A stretch of 14,938 bases of DNA from Omnitrophica bacterium RIFCSPLOWO2_01_FULL_45_10b (GTDB taxonomy: Bacteria; Omnitrophota; Omnitrophia; Omnitrophales; Danuiimicrobiaceae), in NCBI GenBank assembly GCA_001804205.1, contig MHFM01000059.1:5792-20729 (forward strand), given 5' to 3'. Shown piece by piece: positions 1-6,553 of the stretch. The notes under the pieces were generated by a model, which saw only the letters and a program-made list of their open reading frames with translations, was not told the origin of the DNA and did not search any database. Position 1 is the first letter of the stretch. Each line of letters starts with the position of its first letter. Made by a program: the position numbers and the translations under genes.

Positions 1-1080
1 GGCGTTGGGATTGCTCACGCCGCCATCAATTTTCCTCAATATGGCATATGGGCCATCCGAGATGCTTCACATATTGTTGAGTCGCTATTTGTCCTAGCAG
101 GTTTTTCTTTCATTAGAACCGAAAACGATCTAGAGAAGTTGGCCGCTTGGTTGCCCAAGGTTCTTTTTTTTGCCATTGGTTATAGCTTGTTATACCCCTT
201 CCGTGAAGTTTTGAAACCACTTTCTCCTATCTTACCTGGCGCTCAAGGGCAAGAAGTTACCCTCTTTTTTAATTGGACAAATACAGCGTTCGTTTTAATT
301 GTCTCTGCCGCTTTCTTTCTTCAGAATTACTTTAACCAATCAAATAAACGCCATTTATATTTTGGCGTAGCTTCGCTAGCGATTGCGTTTGCTTTATTTC
401 CATCGAGAACGTTGATATTAGAGATGTTCGCTCTTGTTGCTTATTTTGTGGCCAGCTATCGCCTTAGTCTTAAGCGGATCCTAGGCATATTAGCGGCTGG
501 AATTTTAGTTATTGGATTTGTTAAAGTTTGGTTTGTTGCGGGTGCCAGTTCATATGGACGGTTCGCTGGAAAGGGATTCAGTTTTTCTGATTATGGAAAT
601 TTATTCCTTGAAATATTTGGAAAATCTGATGCTGAAAATACATTTAGCAGTGGTATTGAACAAAGGTTTGATTGGTGGTCCAGCGTACTTACCCAATGGA
701 GGCAAACATGGGGGACTATGTTGTTTGGACTTGGTTACGGGATGCCTTTGATTGATTTCAAAAATGTGCTTAGCTCTATAGTCCGTGAGCCTCATAACGA
801 ATTGATTAGTATTTTTGCAAGAGGCGGAATCATTGCCGGCGTTGTCTTTATCTGGATGCAAGCATTGATTCTAAAAAGAGCCCTAGCCGTTTACGCTTAT
901 TTGAAAAACAACAAACAATATGGAGGGCTAGCCACAGCGCTGCTTTTTATACTTATTTTCACTCTTATTCACGCTATTGGGGAGACTCCATTTGCGTGGG
1001 CCTTCTATGTAATTCCGTATTATTTTAGCGCAGGTGTATTCATCCACTTATTTGCAGCAATTCCGAGAAAAAGTGATTGA
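1..1080 (+). CDS. O-antigen ligase/polymerase-like membrane protein, 5' end outside window
   Basis: The reading frame is open from base 1, so the start lies upstream and at least 359 residues are visible; the TTG at 139 is not the true start. The protein is mostly hydrophobic, with repeated membrane segments and one large polar loop (bases 540-720). It carries the PHNELISIFARGG stretch near base 795, followed by another membrane segment. A P-H-N motif ahead of a Gly-rich helix is typical of the Wzy_C (O-antigen ligase) family. Such proteins act at the periplasmic face of the inner membrane. They either transfer a lipid-linked glycan to an acceptor (WaaL type) or polymerise repeat units (Wzy type), and sequence alone does not tell these apart. 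The next gene starts 4 bases after the stop, which suggests cotranscription with the GT4 transferase. Family fairly sure; exact role open. Confidence 0.8.
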   Translation, partial: GVGIAHAAINFPQYGIWAIRDASHIVESLFVLAGFSFIRTENDLEKLAAWLPKVLFFAIGYSLLYPFREVLKPLSPILPGAQGQEVTLFFNWTNTAFVLIVSAAFFLQNYFNQSNKRHLYFGVASLAIAFALFPSRTLILEMFALVAYFVASYRLSLKRILGILAAGILVIGFVKVWFVAGASSYGRFAGKGFSFSDYGNLFLEIFGKSDAENTFSSGIEQRFDWWSSVLTQWRQTWGTMLFGLGYGMPLIDFKNVLSSIVREPHNELISIFARGGIIAGVVFIWMQALILKRALAVYAYLKNNKQYGGLATALLFILIFTLIHAIGETPFAWAFYVIPYYFSAGVFIHLFAAIPRKSD

Positions 1081-1084
1081 TACA

Positions 1085-2323
1085 ATGAAATTTCTTCTTG
1101 TTCACAATCACTACAACCAAAAGGGTGGCGAAGATGCAATATTTAAGCAAGAAGCAGAGTTGCTCCGCGAAGCGGGTCATTATGTCATTGAATACCGCCG
1201 TTCAAATGATGAGCTGAAAGAACTTGGACTGCAGCAGAAGTTAAAGGTTCCGGCCCGGCTTGTTTGGGCGAGCGACACTGTCAAAGAGCTTCGTAGTTTG
1301 ATTCAAAAAGAGGACCCGGACGTCGCACATTTTCATAATACCTTTATGATGATTTCTCCAGCTGCTTATTATGCTTGTCATAGAGCAGGTGTTCCCGTTG
1401 TGCAAACGCTTCATAATTATCGTTTGCTTTGTCCGGCTGCTACTTTTTATCGAGATGGACATGTTTGCGAAGACTGCCTTGGAAAAACTCCACCCTGGCC
1501 GGGCGTTTTGCATGCCTGCTACCGGAGTTCAAGAACTCAGACTGCTGCAGTTGCAGCAATGCTTACGTTTCATCGCTGGCTTCGAACTTGGAATAAAAAA
1601 GTCGATCTTTATGTTGCGCTTACGGAATTTGCCAAGAGGAAGTTTGTCGAGGGTGGGCTTCCGGAAGAAAGAATCGTCGTAAAGCCTAACTTTGTTCATC
1701 CAGATCCGGGCGCGCAAGAGAAAAATGATGGTTACGCACTTTTTGTTGGACGATTATCACCGGAGAAAGGTTTGAAAACTTTATTTAAAGCGTGGGGATC
1801 CTTGAAGGGAATGCCGCTTAAAATTGCCGGCGATGGGCCGTTAATGAGTCAGATAAAAGAATCGGCAGCTGAGCAAAAGTTAAATTCCATTGAAATTTTA
1901 GGAAACTGTTCGCATGAAAAGGTAATCGCTTTGATGAAAAGCGCCCGTTTTCTAGTTTTTCCTTCGGAATGGTACGAAGGTTTTCCTGTTTCAATTGCGG
2001 AGGCTTTTGCTTGCGGCAAGCCTGTCATTGCATCAAAATTGGGCGCGATGGCGGAACTGATTGAAGATGGCAAAACCGGATTGCTTTTTGAACCTGGCAA
2101 TTCTGAAGATTTGGCGCGAAAGGTTATGCATGCCTTTGAGAACCCGGATCTTTGCCGTAGAATGGGTCTTAATGCTCGTGCGGAGTATGAAGCGAAATAC
2201 ACCGCAAAAATTAATTATATGAAGTTAATGGAAATATACGATAAAGTTCTAACATCTAAATTCCCCTCACCTTTATCCTCTCCCCACAGGGGAGAGGGCA
2301 GGAGTGAGGGGGGCAAAGGCTAA
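1085..2323 (+). CDS. GT4-family glycosyltransferase with repeat-encoded C-terminus
   Basis: A 412-residue GT-B glycosyltransferase that probably adds a sugar from a nucleotide-sugar donor to the growing lipid-linked glycan at the inner face of the membrane. The N-terminal acceptor domain begins MKFLLVHNHYNQKGGED; the GGED start is common in GT4 EPS transferases. A Cys-containing segment (CEDCLG, near base 1467) follows. The C-terminal GT1-type donor domain starts near FVGRLSPEKGLKTL and contains the E-X7-E motif (E298 and E306 in YEGFPVSIAEA). I chose ATG 1085 over GTG 1034 because conserved sequence begins there and the longer start lies inside the upstream gene. The ribosome site is weak (GAGAAA). 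Residues 393-412 (FPSPLSSPHRGEGR and on) are read from an inverted repeat, so the original C-terminus was probably replaced. Donor and linkage are unknown. Confidence 0.88.
   Translation: MKFLLVHNHYNQKGGEDAIFKQEAELLREAGHYVIEYRRSNDELKELGLQQKLKVPARLVWASDTVKELRSLIQKEDPDVAHFHNTFMMISPAAYYACHRAGVPVVQTLHNYRLLCPAATFYRDGHVCEDCLGKTPPWPGVLHACYRSSRTQTAAVAAMLTFHRWLRTWNKKVDLYVALTEFAKRKFVEGGLPEERIVVKPNFVHPDPGAQEKNDGYALFVGRLSPEKGLKTLFKAWGSLKGMPLKIAGDGPLMSQIKESAAEQKLNSIEILGNCSHEKVIALMKSARFLVFPSEWYEGFPVSIAEAFACGKPVIASKLGAMAELIEDGKTGLLFEPGNSEDLARKVMHAFENPDLCRRMGLNARAEYEAKYTAKINYMKLMEIYDKVLTSKFPSPLSSPHRGEGRSEGGKG
2263..2311 (+). repeat. Inverted repeat, CCCCTCAC type, inside the GT4 gene end
   Basis: Outer arms CCCCTCAC (2263-2270) and GTGAGGGG (2304-2311) enclose inner arms CCTCTCCCC (2277-2285) and GGGGAGAGG (2289-2297) with an ACA loop. 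It could form a strong stem in RNA or single-stranded DNA. The type resembles dispersed REP/MITE-like elements found in many copies in some bacterial genomes. It lies wholly inside the coding frame and supplies the last 17 or so codons before the TAA at 2321. Confidence 0.85.
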
Positions 2324-2389
2324 CTGAGATGCGGCCACTTGTTACAGGCGCGGTCTGTTGCAGAAGTCCATTTATTCCTCCAAGCCTAT

Positions 2390-2513
2390 TGTCACCCCCG
2401 CGAAAGCGGGGGTCTATTAGGAGAAACTCTGGATTCCCGCTTGTCCGCCAAACTTCTCGGCGAGATTCGTCCGGACGGATTCCGTCGGTTTTTTGGCGAA
2501 CGCGGGAATGACA
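2390..2513. repeat. Inverted repeat, TGTCATTCCCGC type, long form
   Basis: The ends are TGTCACCCCCGCG (2390-2402) and CGCGGGAATGACA (2501-2513), imperfect inverses of each other. Inside are the hairpin CCCCCGCGAAAGCGGGGG (2395-2412), the pair CCGCCAAA / TTTTGGCG near 2445 and 2491, and the palindrome CGTCCGGACG near 2468-2477. The same end sequence recurs at 4046-4109, on the other side of the ATPase gene. Confidence 0.8.
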
Positions 2514-2727
2514 TTTTTCGTGTTGTGCAACAGACCAAGGCGGTGCGGGATATATCGGAAGCCATCATATTTAATATTTGACATTAAATTTTAAGCGTCC
2601 TGCTTCAACAAGAATTGGACAGTCTTCCTGCAAAGCTAGCTCAAAAAGGATTTGCCTAGGGAGAAACCTATAATATTATCTTTTTAGCGTAACGCTAGCA
2701 GCGTAATTTTAGAGGGAAAAAAACAGG

Positions 2728-2829
2728 ATGAAAAATCCATTCGTTTATGGTGAAGAAGTAAGCGGTGATGCTTTTATTCCCTCTCCCCCAAGTGGAAGAG
2801 GAAAAATTTGCAGAACTCAAATTATTTAA
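2728..2829 (+). pseudogene. Truncated 5' remnant of an AAA ATPase gene
   Basis: ATG 2728, behind a purine-rich site (GAGGGAAAAAAACAGG), encodes MKNPFVYGEEVSGDAF and then runs into PSPPSGRGK and a stop at 2827-2829. From family knowledge, N-P-F-x-Y-G-x-x-V-x-G-x-x-F is a common opening of prokaryotic ATPase_2-type AAA proteins, which continue for several hundred residues. Here it stops before any Walker A motif. The break coincides with a CCCTCTCCCCC / GGAAGAGG sequence resembling the 2263-2311 repeat. This suggests that a repeat insertion or a recombination event cut the gene. The remnant is too short to be functional. Confidence 0.5.
2779..2801. repeat. Decayed copy of the CCTCTCCCC-type inverted repeat
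   Basis: CCCTCTCCCCC, AAGT, then GGAAGAGG looks like the inner hairpin of the element at 2263-2311 with a changed loop and right arm. In translation it gives PSPPSGRGK, close in kind to the PSPLSSPHRGEGR tail encoded by the intact copy. The outer CCCCTCAC arms are missing. Confidence 0.4.
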
Positions 2830-2853
2830 TGAAACTTCGGCTGAATATGTCAT

Positions 2854-2882
2854 TTGACAACTAAGTAGTTATATATTATGAT
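2854..2882 (+). promoter_or_regulatory. Sigma-70-type promoter for the DUF4143 ATPase gene
   Basis: TTGACA (2854-2859) and TATGAT (2877-2882) are separated by 17 bases. Transcription would begin about base 2889, leaving only some 8 bases before ATG 2897, so the message would be nearly leaderless. That fits the absence of a Shine-Dalgarno site and argues against the TTG at 2885, which would be upstream of the transcript. Confidence 0.5.
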
Positions 2883-2896
2883 TATTGACGAAATAT

Positions 2897-4039
2897 ATGA
2901 CAATCGATATCACCAGAGAGATTGATGTTAAAGCCAGCCTTGAAAAGAAGTCCTGCTTTCTCTACGGTCCCCGCCAAACAGGAAAGTCATGGCTTATTCG
3001 CCATCAGCTTCAAGGTTATCGCGTTTACAACCTGCTTGATTCAGAAACGTATTTAAAACTCAGCCGTTCTCCTCAACGATTGCGTGGAGAATGTAAACCT
3101 AAAGAAAAAATAGTGATCATTGACGAAATTCAAAAATTACCGAGCCTTTTGGATGAAGTCCATTATTTAATTGAAGAGCGGGGAATCCATTTTTTACTGA
3201 CGGGCTCAAGCGCTCGCAAGTTAAGGCGCGGCGGTGTCAATCTATTGGGCGGGCGGGCGCGAGTGAAACATTTGCACCCCTTTATTAAATCAGAATTGAA
3301 AGAGCGTTTTGATCTTGATCGTGCGCTGAACCACGGGCTTTTACCTTCCATTTATTTTTCCGAGGAGCCCGAGGAAGACCTCGAAGCGTACATTGGAACT
3401 TATTTAAAAGAAGAAATTGCAGCCGAGGGGCTTACGAGAAATATTCCCGCCTTTAGCCGTTTCTTGGAAGTTGCCGCTTTGTGCAACGGACGAATGATTA
3501 ATTTTACCAATATCGCAAACGATGCTCAGGTAGCGCGTACGACCGTCCATGAATATTTTCAAATTCTTAAAGATACTTTAATTGCTCATGAAGTTTCGGG
3601 CTGGAAAAAGTCAAAAAAAAGAAAGCCGATCAGCACTTCCAAGTTCTATTTGTTTGATCCAGGAGTGGCTCGCTTCCTTCAAAATAGGAAAGAGGTTCGT
3701 CCGCGTTCGCCTGAATTTGGAGAATTATTTGAAACCTATCTATTCCATGAATTAAAAGCATATGTGGATTATTGTTCAGCAGGAGAGGTTTGCTATTGGC
3801 GCTCTGTCTCAGGCTTTGAAGTTGATTTTATCCTTTCGGATCAAACTGCCGTTGAAGCGAAGGCAAGCCCTATCGTGTCGTCGCAAGATTTAAGGGGGCT
3901 CAAAGCATTGCAGGAAGAAAAAAAATTAAAACACTATGTTCTTGTTTGTTTTGAAAAAGAAGAACGATCGGTGGATGGAATTCAAATCCTCCCGTGGGCG
4001 CTTTTTCTAGACAGGCTTTGGGCTGGAGAGTATGTGTAA
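2897..4039 (+). CDS. AAA ATPase with DUF4143 C-terminal domain
   Basis: A 380-residue stand-alone ATPase of the AAA_14 + DUF4143 type. Numbering from ATG 2897, Walker A is GPRQTGKS (about 24-31). Walker B is IVIIDEIQKLP near 75. A sensor-like FLLTGSSARKLRRGG follows, then LLGGRA. A winged-helix-like middle region ends in FDPGVARFL. The C-terminal domain contains ELFETYLFHEL and the FEVDFILSDQTAVEAKAS stretch, whose Asp/Glu/Lys spacing recalls a nuclease-like fold. The cellular role of this family is not established; these genes spread widely in bacteria and archaea and act like accessory cargo. It has no evident link to polysaccharide synthesis. It has its own promoter and similar inverted repeats on both sides, and it sits beside the remnant of another AAA gene. 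Start choice rests on the promoter; TTG 2885 would add four residues. Confidence 0.9.
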   Translation: MTIDITREIDVKASLEKKSCFLYGPRQTGKSWLIRHQLQGYRVYNLLDSETYLKLSRSPQRLRGECKPKEKIVIIDEIQKLPSLLDEVHYLIEERGIHFLLTGSSARKLRRGGVNLLGGRARVKHLHPFIKSELKERFDLDRALNHGLLPSIYFSEEPEEDLEAYIGTYLKEEIAAEGLTRNIPAFSRFLEVAALCNGRMINFTNIANDAQVARTTVHEYFQILKDTLIAHEVSGWKKSKKRKPISTSKFYLFDPGVARFLQNRKEVRPRSPEFGELFETYLFHELKAYVDYCSAGEVCYWRSVSGFEVDFILSDQTAVEAKASPIVSSQDLRGLKALQEEKKLKHYVLVCFEKEERSVDGIQILPWALFLDRLWAGEYV

Positions 4040-4045
4040 AAAAAC

Positions 4046-4109
4046 TGTCATTCCCGAAAGCTTTTATCGGGAATCTGTAGATCCCCGCTTAATGCATGCG
4101 GGGATGACA
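4046..4109. repeat. Inverted repeat, TGTCATTCCCG type, short form
   Basis: The ends are TGTCATTCCCG (4046-4056) and CGGGGATGACA (4099-4109). Internal hairpins are TTCCCGA / TCGGGAA (near 4051-4073) and CCCCGC / GCGGGG (near 4083-4103). It begins 6 bases after the ATPase stop codon and could fold in the mRNA 3' end. It belongs to the same type as the longer copy at 2390-2513. Confidence 0.85.
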
Positions 4110-4133
4110 AAGGTTTTGTTAACGGTTTTGGAT

Positions 4134-4160
4134 TTGGTTTCATTTATAATCGTATATAAT
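4134..4160 (+). promoter_or_regulatory. Candidate promoter upstream of galE
   Basis: The 60 bases before galE are strongly AT-rich and hold two perfect TATAAT boxes (4145-4150 and 4155-4160). The best -35 partner for the second is TTGGTT (4134-4139) at a short 15-base spacing, so the exact boxes are uncertain. A promoter is expected here because the preceding island separates galE from the upstream genes. Confidence 0.4.
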
Positions 4161-4204
4161 CTTATATAGTTAAAATATAAACTTGAGAAAGGATAGTTTA
4201 TTCA

Positions 4205-5197
4205 ATGAAACTGCTGGTTACGGGCGGAGCGGGATATATCGGAAGCCATGTGGTGCGGCAATTGGGCGAAGCCGGCCATGAGGTGGTCGTATATGACAAT
4301 CTTTCAGCCGGCTATAAGTGGGCGGTATTGTGCGGCGAGCTTATTGTTGGGGAACTTTCCGACAGCATAAAACTAGATCAAGTATTTACCAAAGGCCGTT
4401 TTGATGCCGTGCTTCATTTCGCGGCACGCCTTGTTGTACCGGAATCCGTGGAATTTCCGCTTGAGTATTACAGGAATAATACGTGCAATACCTTAGGGCT
4501 CTTGGAAACGTGCAAGAAATACGGCATCCATCAGTTTGTTTTTTCTTCTACGGCAGCGACTTATGGGATGCCAAAGGGAGACGTCATCGTTAACGAAGAA
4601 ACGGAGCTTGCCCCCATTAGCCCTTATGGCGCTTCAAAGATGATGAGCGAGCGGATCATTATGGATTTTGCTAAAGCGTCACCCTTTCGTTATGTCATTT
4701 TGCGTTATTTCAATGTTGCCGGAGCCGACCCCAAAGCACGCATTGGCCAGGCGACGCCAAAGGCCACTCAGATTATCAAAGTTGCCACAGAAGTTGTGGT
4801 GGGGAAGCGCAAGTCTCTCACTATTTTCGGCACAGATTACCCAACTAAGGATGGAACTTGTATTCGGGATTATATTCATGTAGAAGATTTGGCAAGTGCC
4901 CATCTTGCGGCACTAGATTACTTGTCAAAAAGTGGAAAATCCGTTGTCCTTAATTGCGGCTACGGACATGGTTACAGTGTGCGCGAAGTTATTGAAACTG
5001 TGCAACGCGTTTCGAAGTCAAAAATCTTGGTCCAGGAAGGCCCGAGACGGGCCGGGGACCCCGCGATGGTGATTGCGGACAATAAGAAGATCCAAAAGGT
5101 GCTTGGCTGGAAACCAAAATATGACAATTTAGATCTTATTGTCGAAACAGCCTTAAACTGGGAGAAGAAATTGTTGGAAAAGGCCAGTTCAAGATAA
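4205..5197 (+). CDS. galE: UDP-glucose 4-epimerase
   Basis: A cytoplasmic extended short-chain dehydrogenase of 330 residues, the usual GalE length. It interconverts UDP-glucose and UDP-galactose (or the N-acetyl forms) with bound NAD. Visible features are the NAD-binding GGAGYIG (7-13), an acidic strand end YDNLSAG (30-36), FSSTAATYG with the catalytic Ser/Thr (114-116) and YGASK with Tyr141 and Lys145. RYFNVAGADP and RDYIHVEDLA, both GalE signatures, follow. The start has AAAGGAT at 4188-4194, about 10 bases away. It is preceded by its own promoter region and followed by an inverted repeat. In this locus it most likely feeds galactose-type units into the polysaccharide. Substrate preference (acetylated or not) cannot be read from motifs alone. 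Confidence 0.93.
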   Translation: MKLLVTGGAGYIGSHVVRQLGEAGHEVVVYDNLSAGYKWAVLCGELIVGELSDSIKLDQVFTKGRFDAVLHFAARLVVPESVEFPLEYYRNNTCNTLGLLETCKKYGIHQFVFSSTAATYGMPKGDVIVNEETELAPISPYGASKMMSERIIMDFAKASPFRYVILRYFNVAGADPKARIGQATPKATQIIKVATEVVVGKRKSLTIFGTDYPTKDGTCIRDYIHVEDLASAHLAALDYLSKSGKSVVLNCGYGHGYSVREVIETVQRVSKSKILVQEGPRRAGDPAMVIADNKKIQKVLGWKPKYDNLDLIVETALNWEKKLLEKASSR

Positions 5198-5202
5198 TGT
5201 AT

Positions 5203-5337
5203 TTGGGCGCATACCACCTCATCCAGTTGTCATTCTGAGGAGTCCGTATTCTGGACGACGAAGAATCTCAGAGATCCTTCGTCGCTACGCTTCTCAGGAT
5301 GACATTGTGAGCACTGTATCAAGCGGGATGCACCCAA
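5203..5337. repeat. Nested inverted repeat, TGTCATTCTGAG type
   Basis: The core runs from TGTCATTCTGAG (5228-5239) to CTCAGGATGACA (5293-5304), with an inner GACGAAG / CTTCGTC pair near 5256 and 5278. Outside it lies a second, imperfect pair: TTGGGCGCAT (5203-5212) and ATGCACCCAA (5328-5337), nine of ten bases matching and weaker similarity further in. The outer pair suggests a larger element than the core. It starts 5 bases after the galE stop codon. Confidence 0.75.
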
Positions 5338-5351
5338 TGTATTTCGCTAGC

Positions 5352-5379
5352 TTGACAAAGGGATTATATTCTGTATTAC
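5352..5379 (+). promoter_or_regulatory. Possible promoter before the small orphan gene
   Basis: A perfect TTGACA (5352-5357) is followed after 16 bases by TATTAC (5374-5379). This -10 would place the transcript start within or just after the AGGAGG site at 5381-5386, which makes little sense with so strong a ribosome site. Either the -10 is a different hexamer or the TTGACA is coincidental. Promoters of this look are often found before small antitoxin genes. Confidence 0.25.
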
Positions 5380-5391
5380 AAGGAGGCCAGG

Positions 5392-5550
5392 ATGAAGGCT
5401 AAGGGAAAAAGAGAAAGGCTTACATCAGTCCAAATCCGTTCTGAGTATTTGATCGAGAAGGAAATGCAAGAGATTCGCAGCCAAATCATTCCCTTTGCTC
5501 AAGCTAAGGGAATTTATACGAACGAAGATGTAGAACGCGCTTTTCGATGA
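5392..5550 (+). CDS. Small orphan protein, possible antitoxin-like
   Basis: A 52-residue frame with a perfect AGGAGG (5381-5386) five bases before its ATG, the best ribosome site in the window, so it is probably translated. It begins MKAKGKRERLTSVQIRSEY, continues with a charged helix (LIEKEMQEIRSQI) and ends GIYTNEDVERAFR. The basic start, amphipathic helix and an ending like Y-T-x-E-D-V resemble small VapB- or PhD-like antitoxins, but I do not recognise the family and no toxin gene follows. The gmd ATG comes 13 bases after its stop, so both may be on one message. It may be an orphan antitoxin left after loss of its partner, or an unrelated small protein. Confidence 0.6.
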   Translation: MKAKGKRERLTSVQIRSEYLIEKEMQEIRSQIIPFAQAKGIYTNEDVERAFR

Positions 5551-5563
5551 AAAAGAGGAATTT

Positions 5564-6553
5564 ATGAAAAAGGCTTTGATTACGGGAATTACGGGGCAGG
5601 ACGGATCGTATTTAGCGGAATTTCTCCTGGAAAAGGGCTATGAAGTGTATGGAATTGTCCGGCGTTCAAGTTCCATTAATACGTCAAGGATTGATCACCT
5701 CTACCACGAACTTCAGGATCCTAAAAGGAAGCTGCAGCTTGTTTATGGGGATTTAAACGATGCCAGTTCGATTAATCGTATTCTTAGGACGGTGAAACCG
5801 GATGAAATTTATAACCTCGCAGCCCAAAGCCATGTCAAAGTTAGTTTCGAAATTCCTGAATATACAGCCGAAGTAACAGCGCTTGGAGCTCTCAGAATTC
5901 TTGAGGCCATTGTCGAATCCGGCATCAAAACCAAGTTTTATCAGGCTTCTTCAAGCGAACTCTATGGCCGCACAGAAACAGTGCCGCAAAGTGAAACCAC
6001 GCCATTTCGGCCCGTGAGCCCTTATGCCGTAGCCAAACTTTTTGCTTATTGGACCACGGTCAATTACCGTGAAGGGAATGGCATCTTTGCCTGTAACGGT
6101 ATTCTTTTCAATCATGAATCTCCGAGGCGCGGTGAAACTTTTGTAACGCGCAAAATTACAAGAGCAATTGCGCGAATTAAAAAAGGTTTACAAAATAAGC
6201 TTTATTTGGGCAATCTGGATTCAAAACGTGATTGGGGCTATGCCAAGGATTATGTGGAAGCCATGTGGATAATGCTTCAGCAGGAGAAGGCGGATGATTA
6301 TGTGATTGCCACAGGCGAAACCCATACCGTGAAGGAATTTGTCATTGAAGCATTCAATTATGCCAAACTGGACCATAAAAAATATGTGGAAATCGATCAA
6401 CGATATTTCAGGCCTTTGGAAGTAAATATCCTCCAAGGCGATTGTTCCAAAGCAAAGAAAAAATTGGGCTGGGCGCCAAAAACAAGTTTCAAAGAACTGG
6501 TCCGGATTATGGTAGATGCGGACATTGAAGCTTTAGAAAGGGGAGAAGCATGA
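5564..6553 (+). CDS. gmd: GDP-mannose 4,6-dehydratase
   Basis: Converts GDP-D-mannose to GDP-4-keto-6-deoxymannose with NADP, the first step towards GDP-fucose and related deoxy sugars. It has 329 residues, within the family range. Motifs are TGITGQDGSY (7-16) for cofactor binding and RRSSSINTSRIDHLY (33-47), a Gmd hallmark. Catalytic residues are Ser130/Glu132 in SSSELYG and Tyr154/Lys158 in YAVAK. NHESPRRGETFVTRKITR (183-200), also characteristic, follows. The ATG follows AGAGGAA at 5554-5560. Its last four bases overlap the start of the next gene (ATGA at 6550-6553), so translation of the two is probably coupled and their reactions sequential. The GDP-mannose supply genes are not in the window. 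Confidence 0.95.
   Translation: MKKALITGITGQDGSYLAEFLLEKGYEVYGIVRRSSSINTSRIDHLYHELQDPKRKLQLVYGDLNDASSINRILRTVKPDEIYNLAAQSHVKVSFEIPEYTAEVTALGALRILEAIVESGIKTKFYQASSSELYGRTETVPQSETTPFRPVSPYAVAKLFAYWTTVNYREGNGIFACNGILFNHESPRRGETFVTRKITRAIARIKKGLQNKLYLGNLDSKRDWGYAKDYVEAMWIMLQQEKADDYVIATGETHTVKEFVIEAFNYAKLDHKKYVEIDQRYFRPLEVNILQGDCSKAKKKLGWAPKTSFKELVRIMVDADIEALERGEA

Larger units (their letters stand above)
2324..2896. other. Gene-poor stretch with repeats and gene debris
   Basis: There is no intact gene here. From left to right it holds a TGTCA-type inverted repeat (2390-2513), about 200 bases of AT-rich sequence with in-frame stops (2514-2727), a broken ATPase start (2728-2829) with a decayed CCTCTCCCC-type repeat, and a promoter for the next gene. 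Short frames over 2329-2581 are repeat-derived and not believed. A short frame ending at 2857 (…FAELKLFNETSAEYVI) may be further debris, but I cannot assign it. Confidence 0.6.

Noticed and set aside
1034..1084. GTG start giving 17 more residues to the GT4 transferase
   Set aside because: The extension lies within the coding end of the upstream gene, and conserved sequence begins at ATG 1085.
2263..2311. Hairpin as an ordinary transcription terminator of the GT4 gene
   Set aside because: It lies inside the coding frame and no T tract follows; it fits a dispersed repeat better.
2329..2581. Two short + strand frames of 60 and 80 residues
   Set aside because: They lie across the TGTCA-type inverted repeat, have no ribosome site and show no protein-like pattern.
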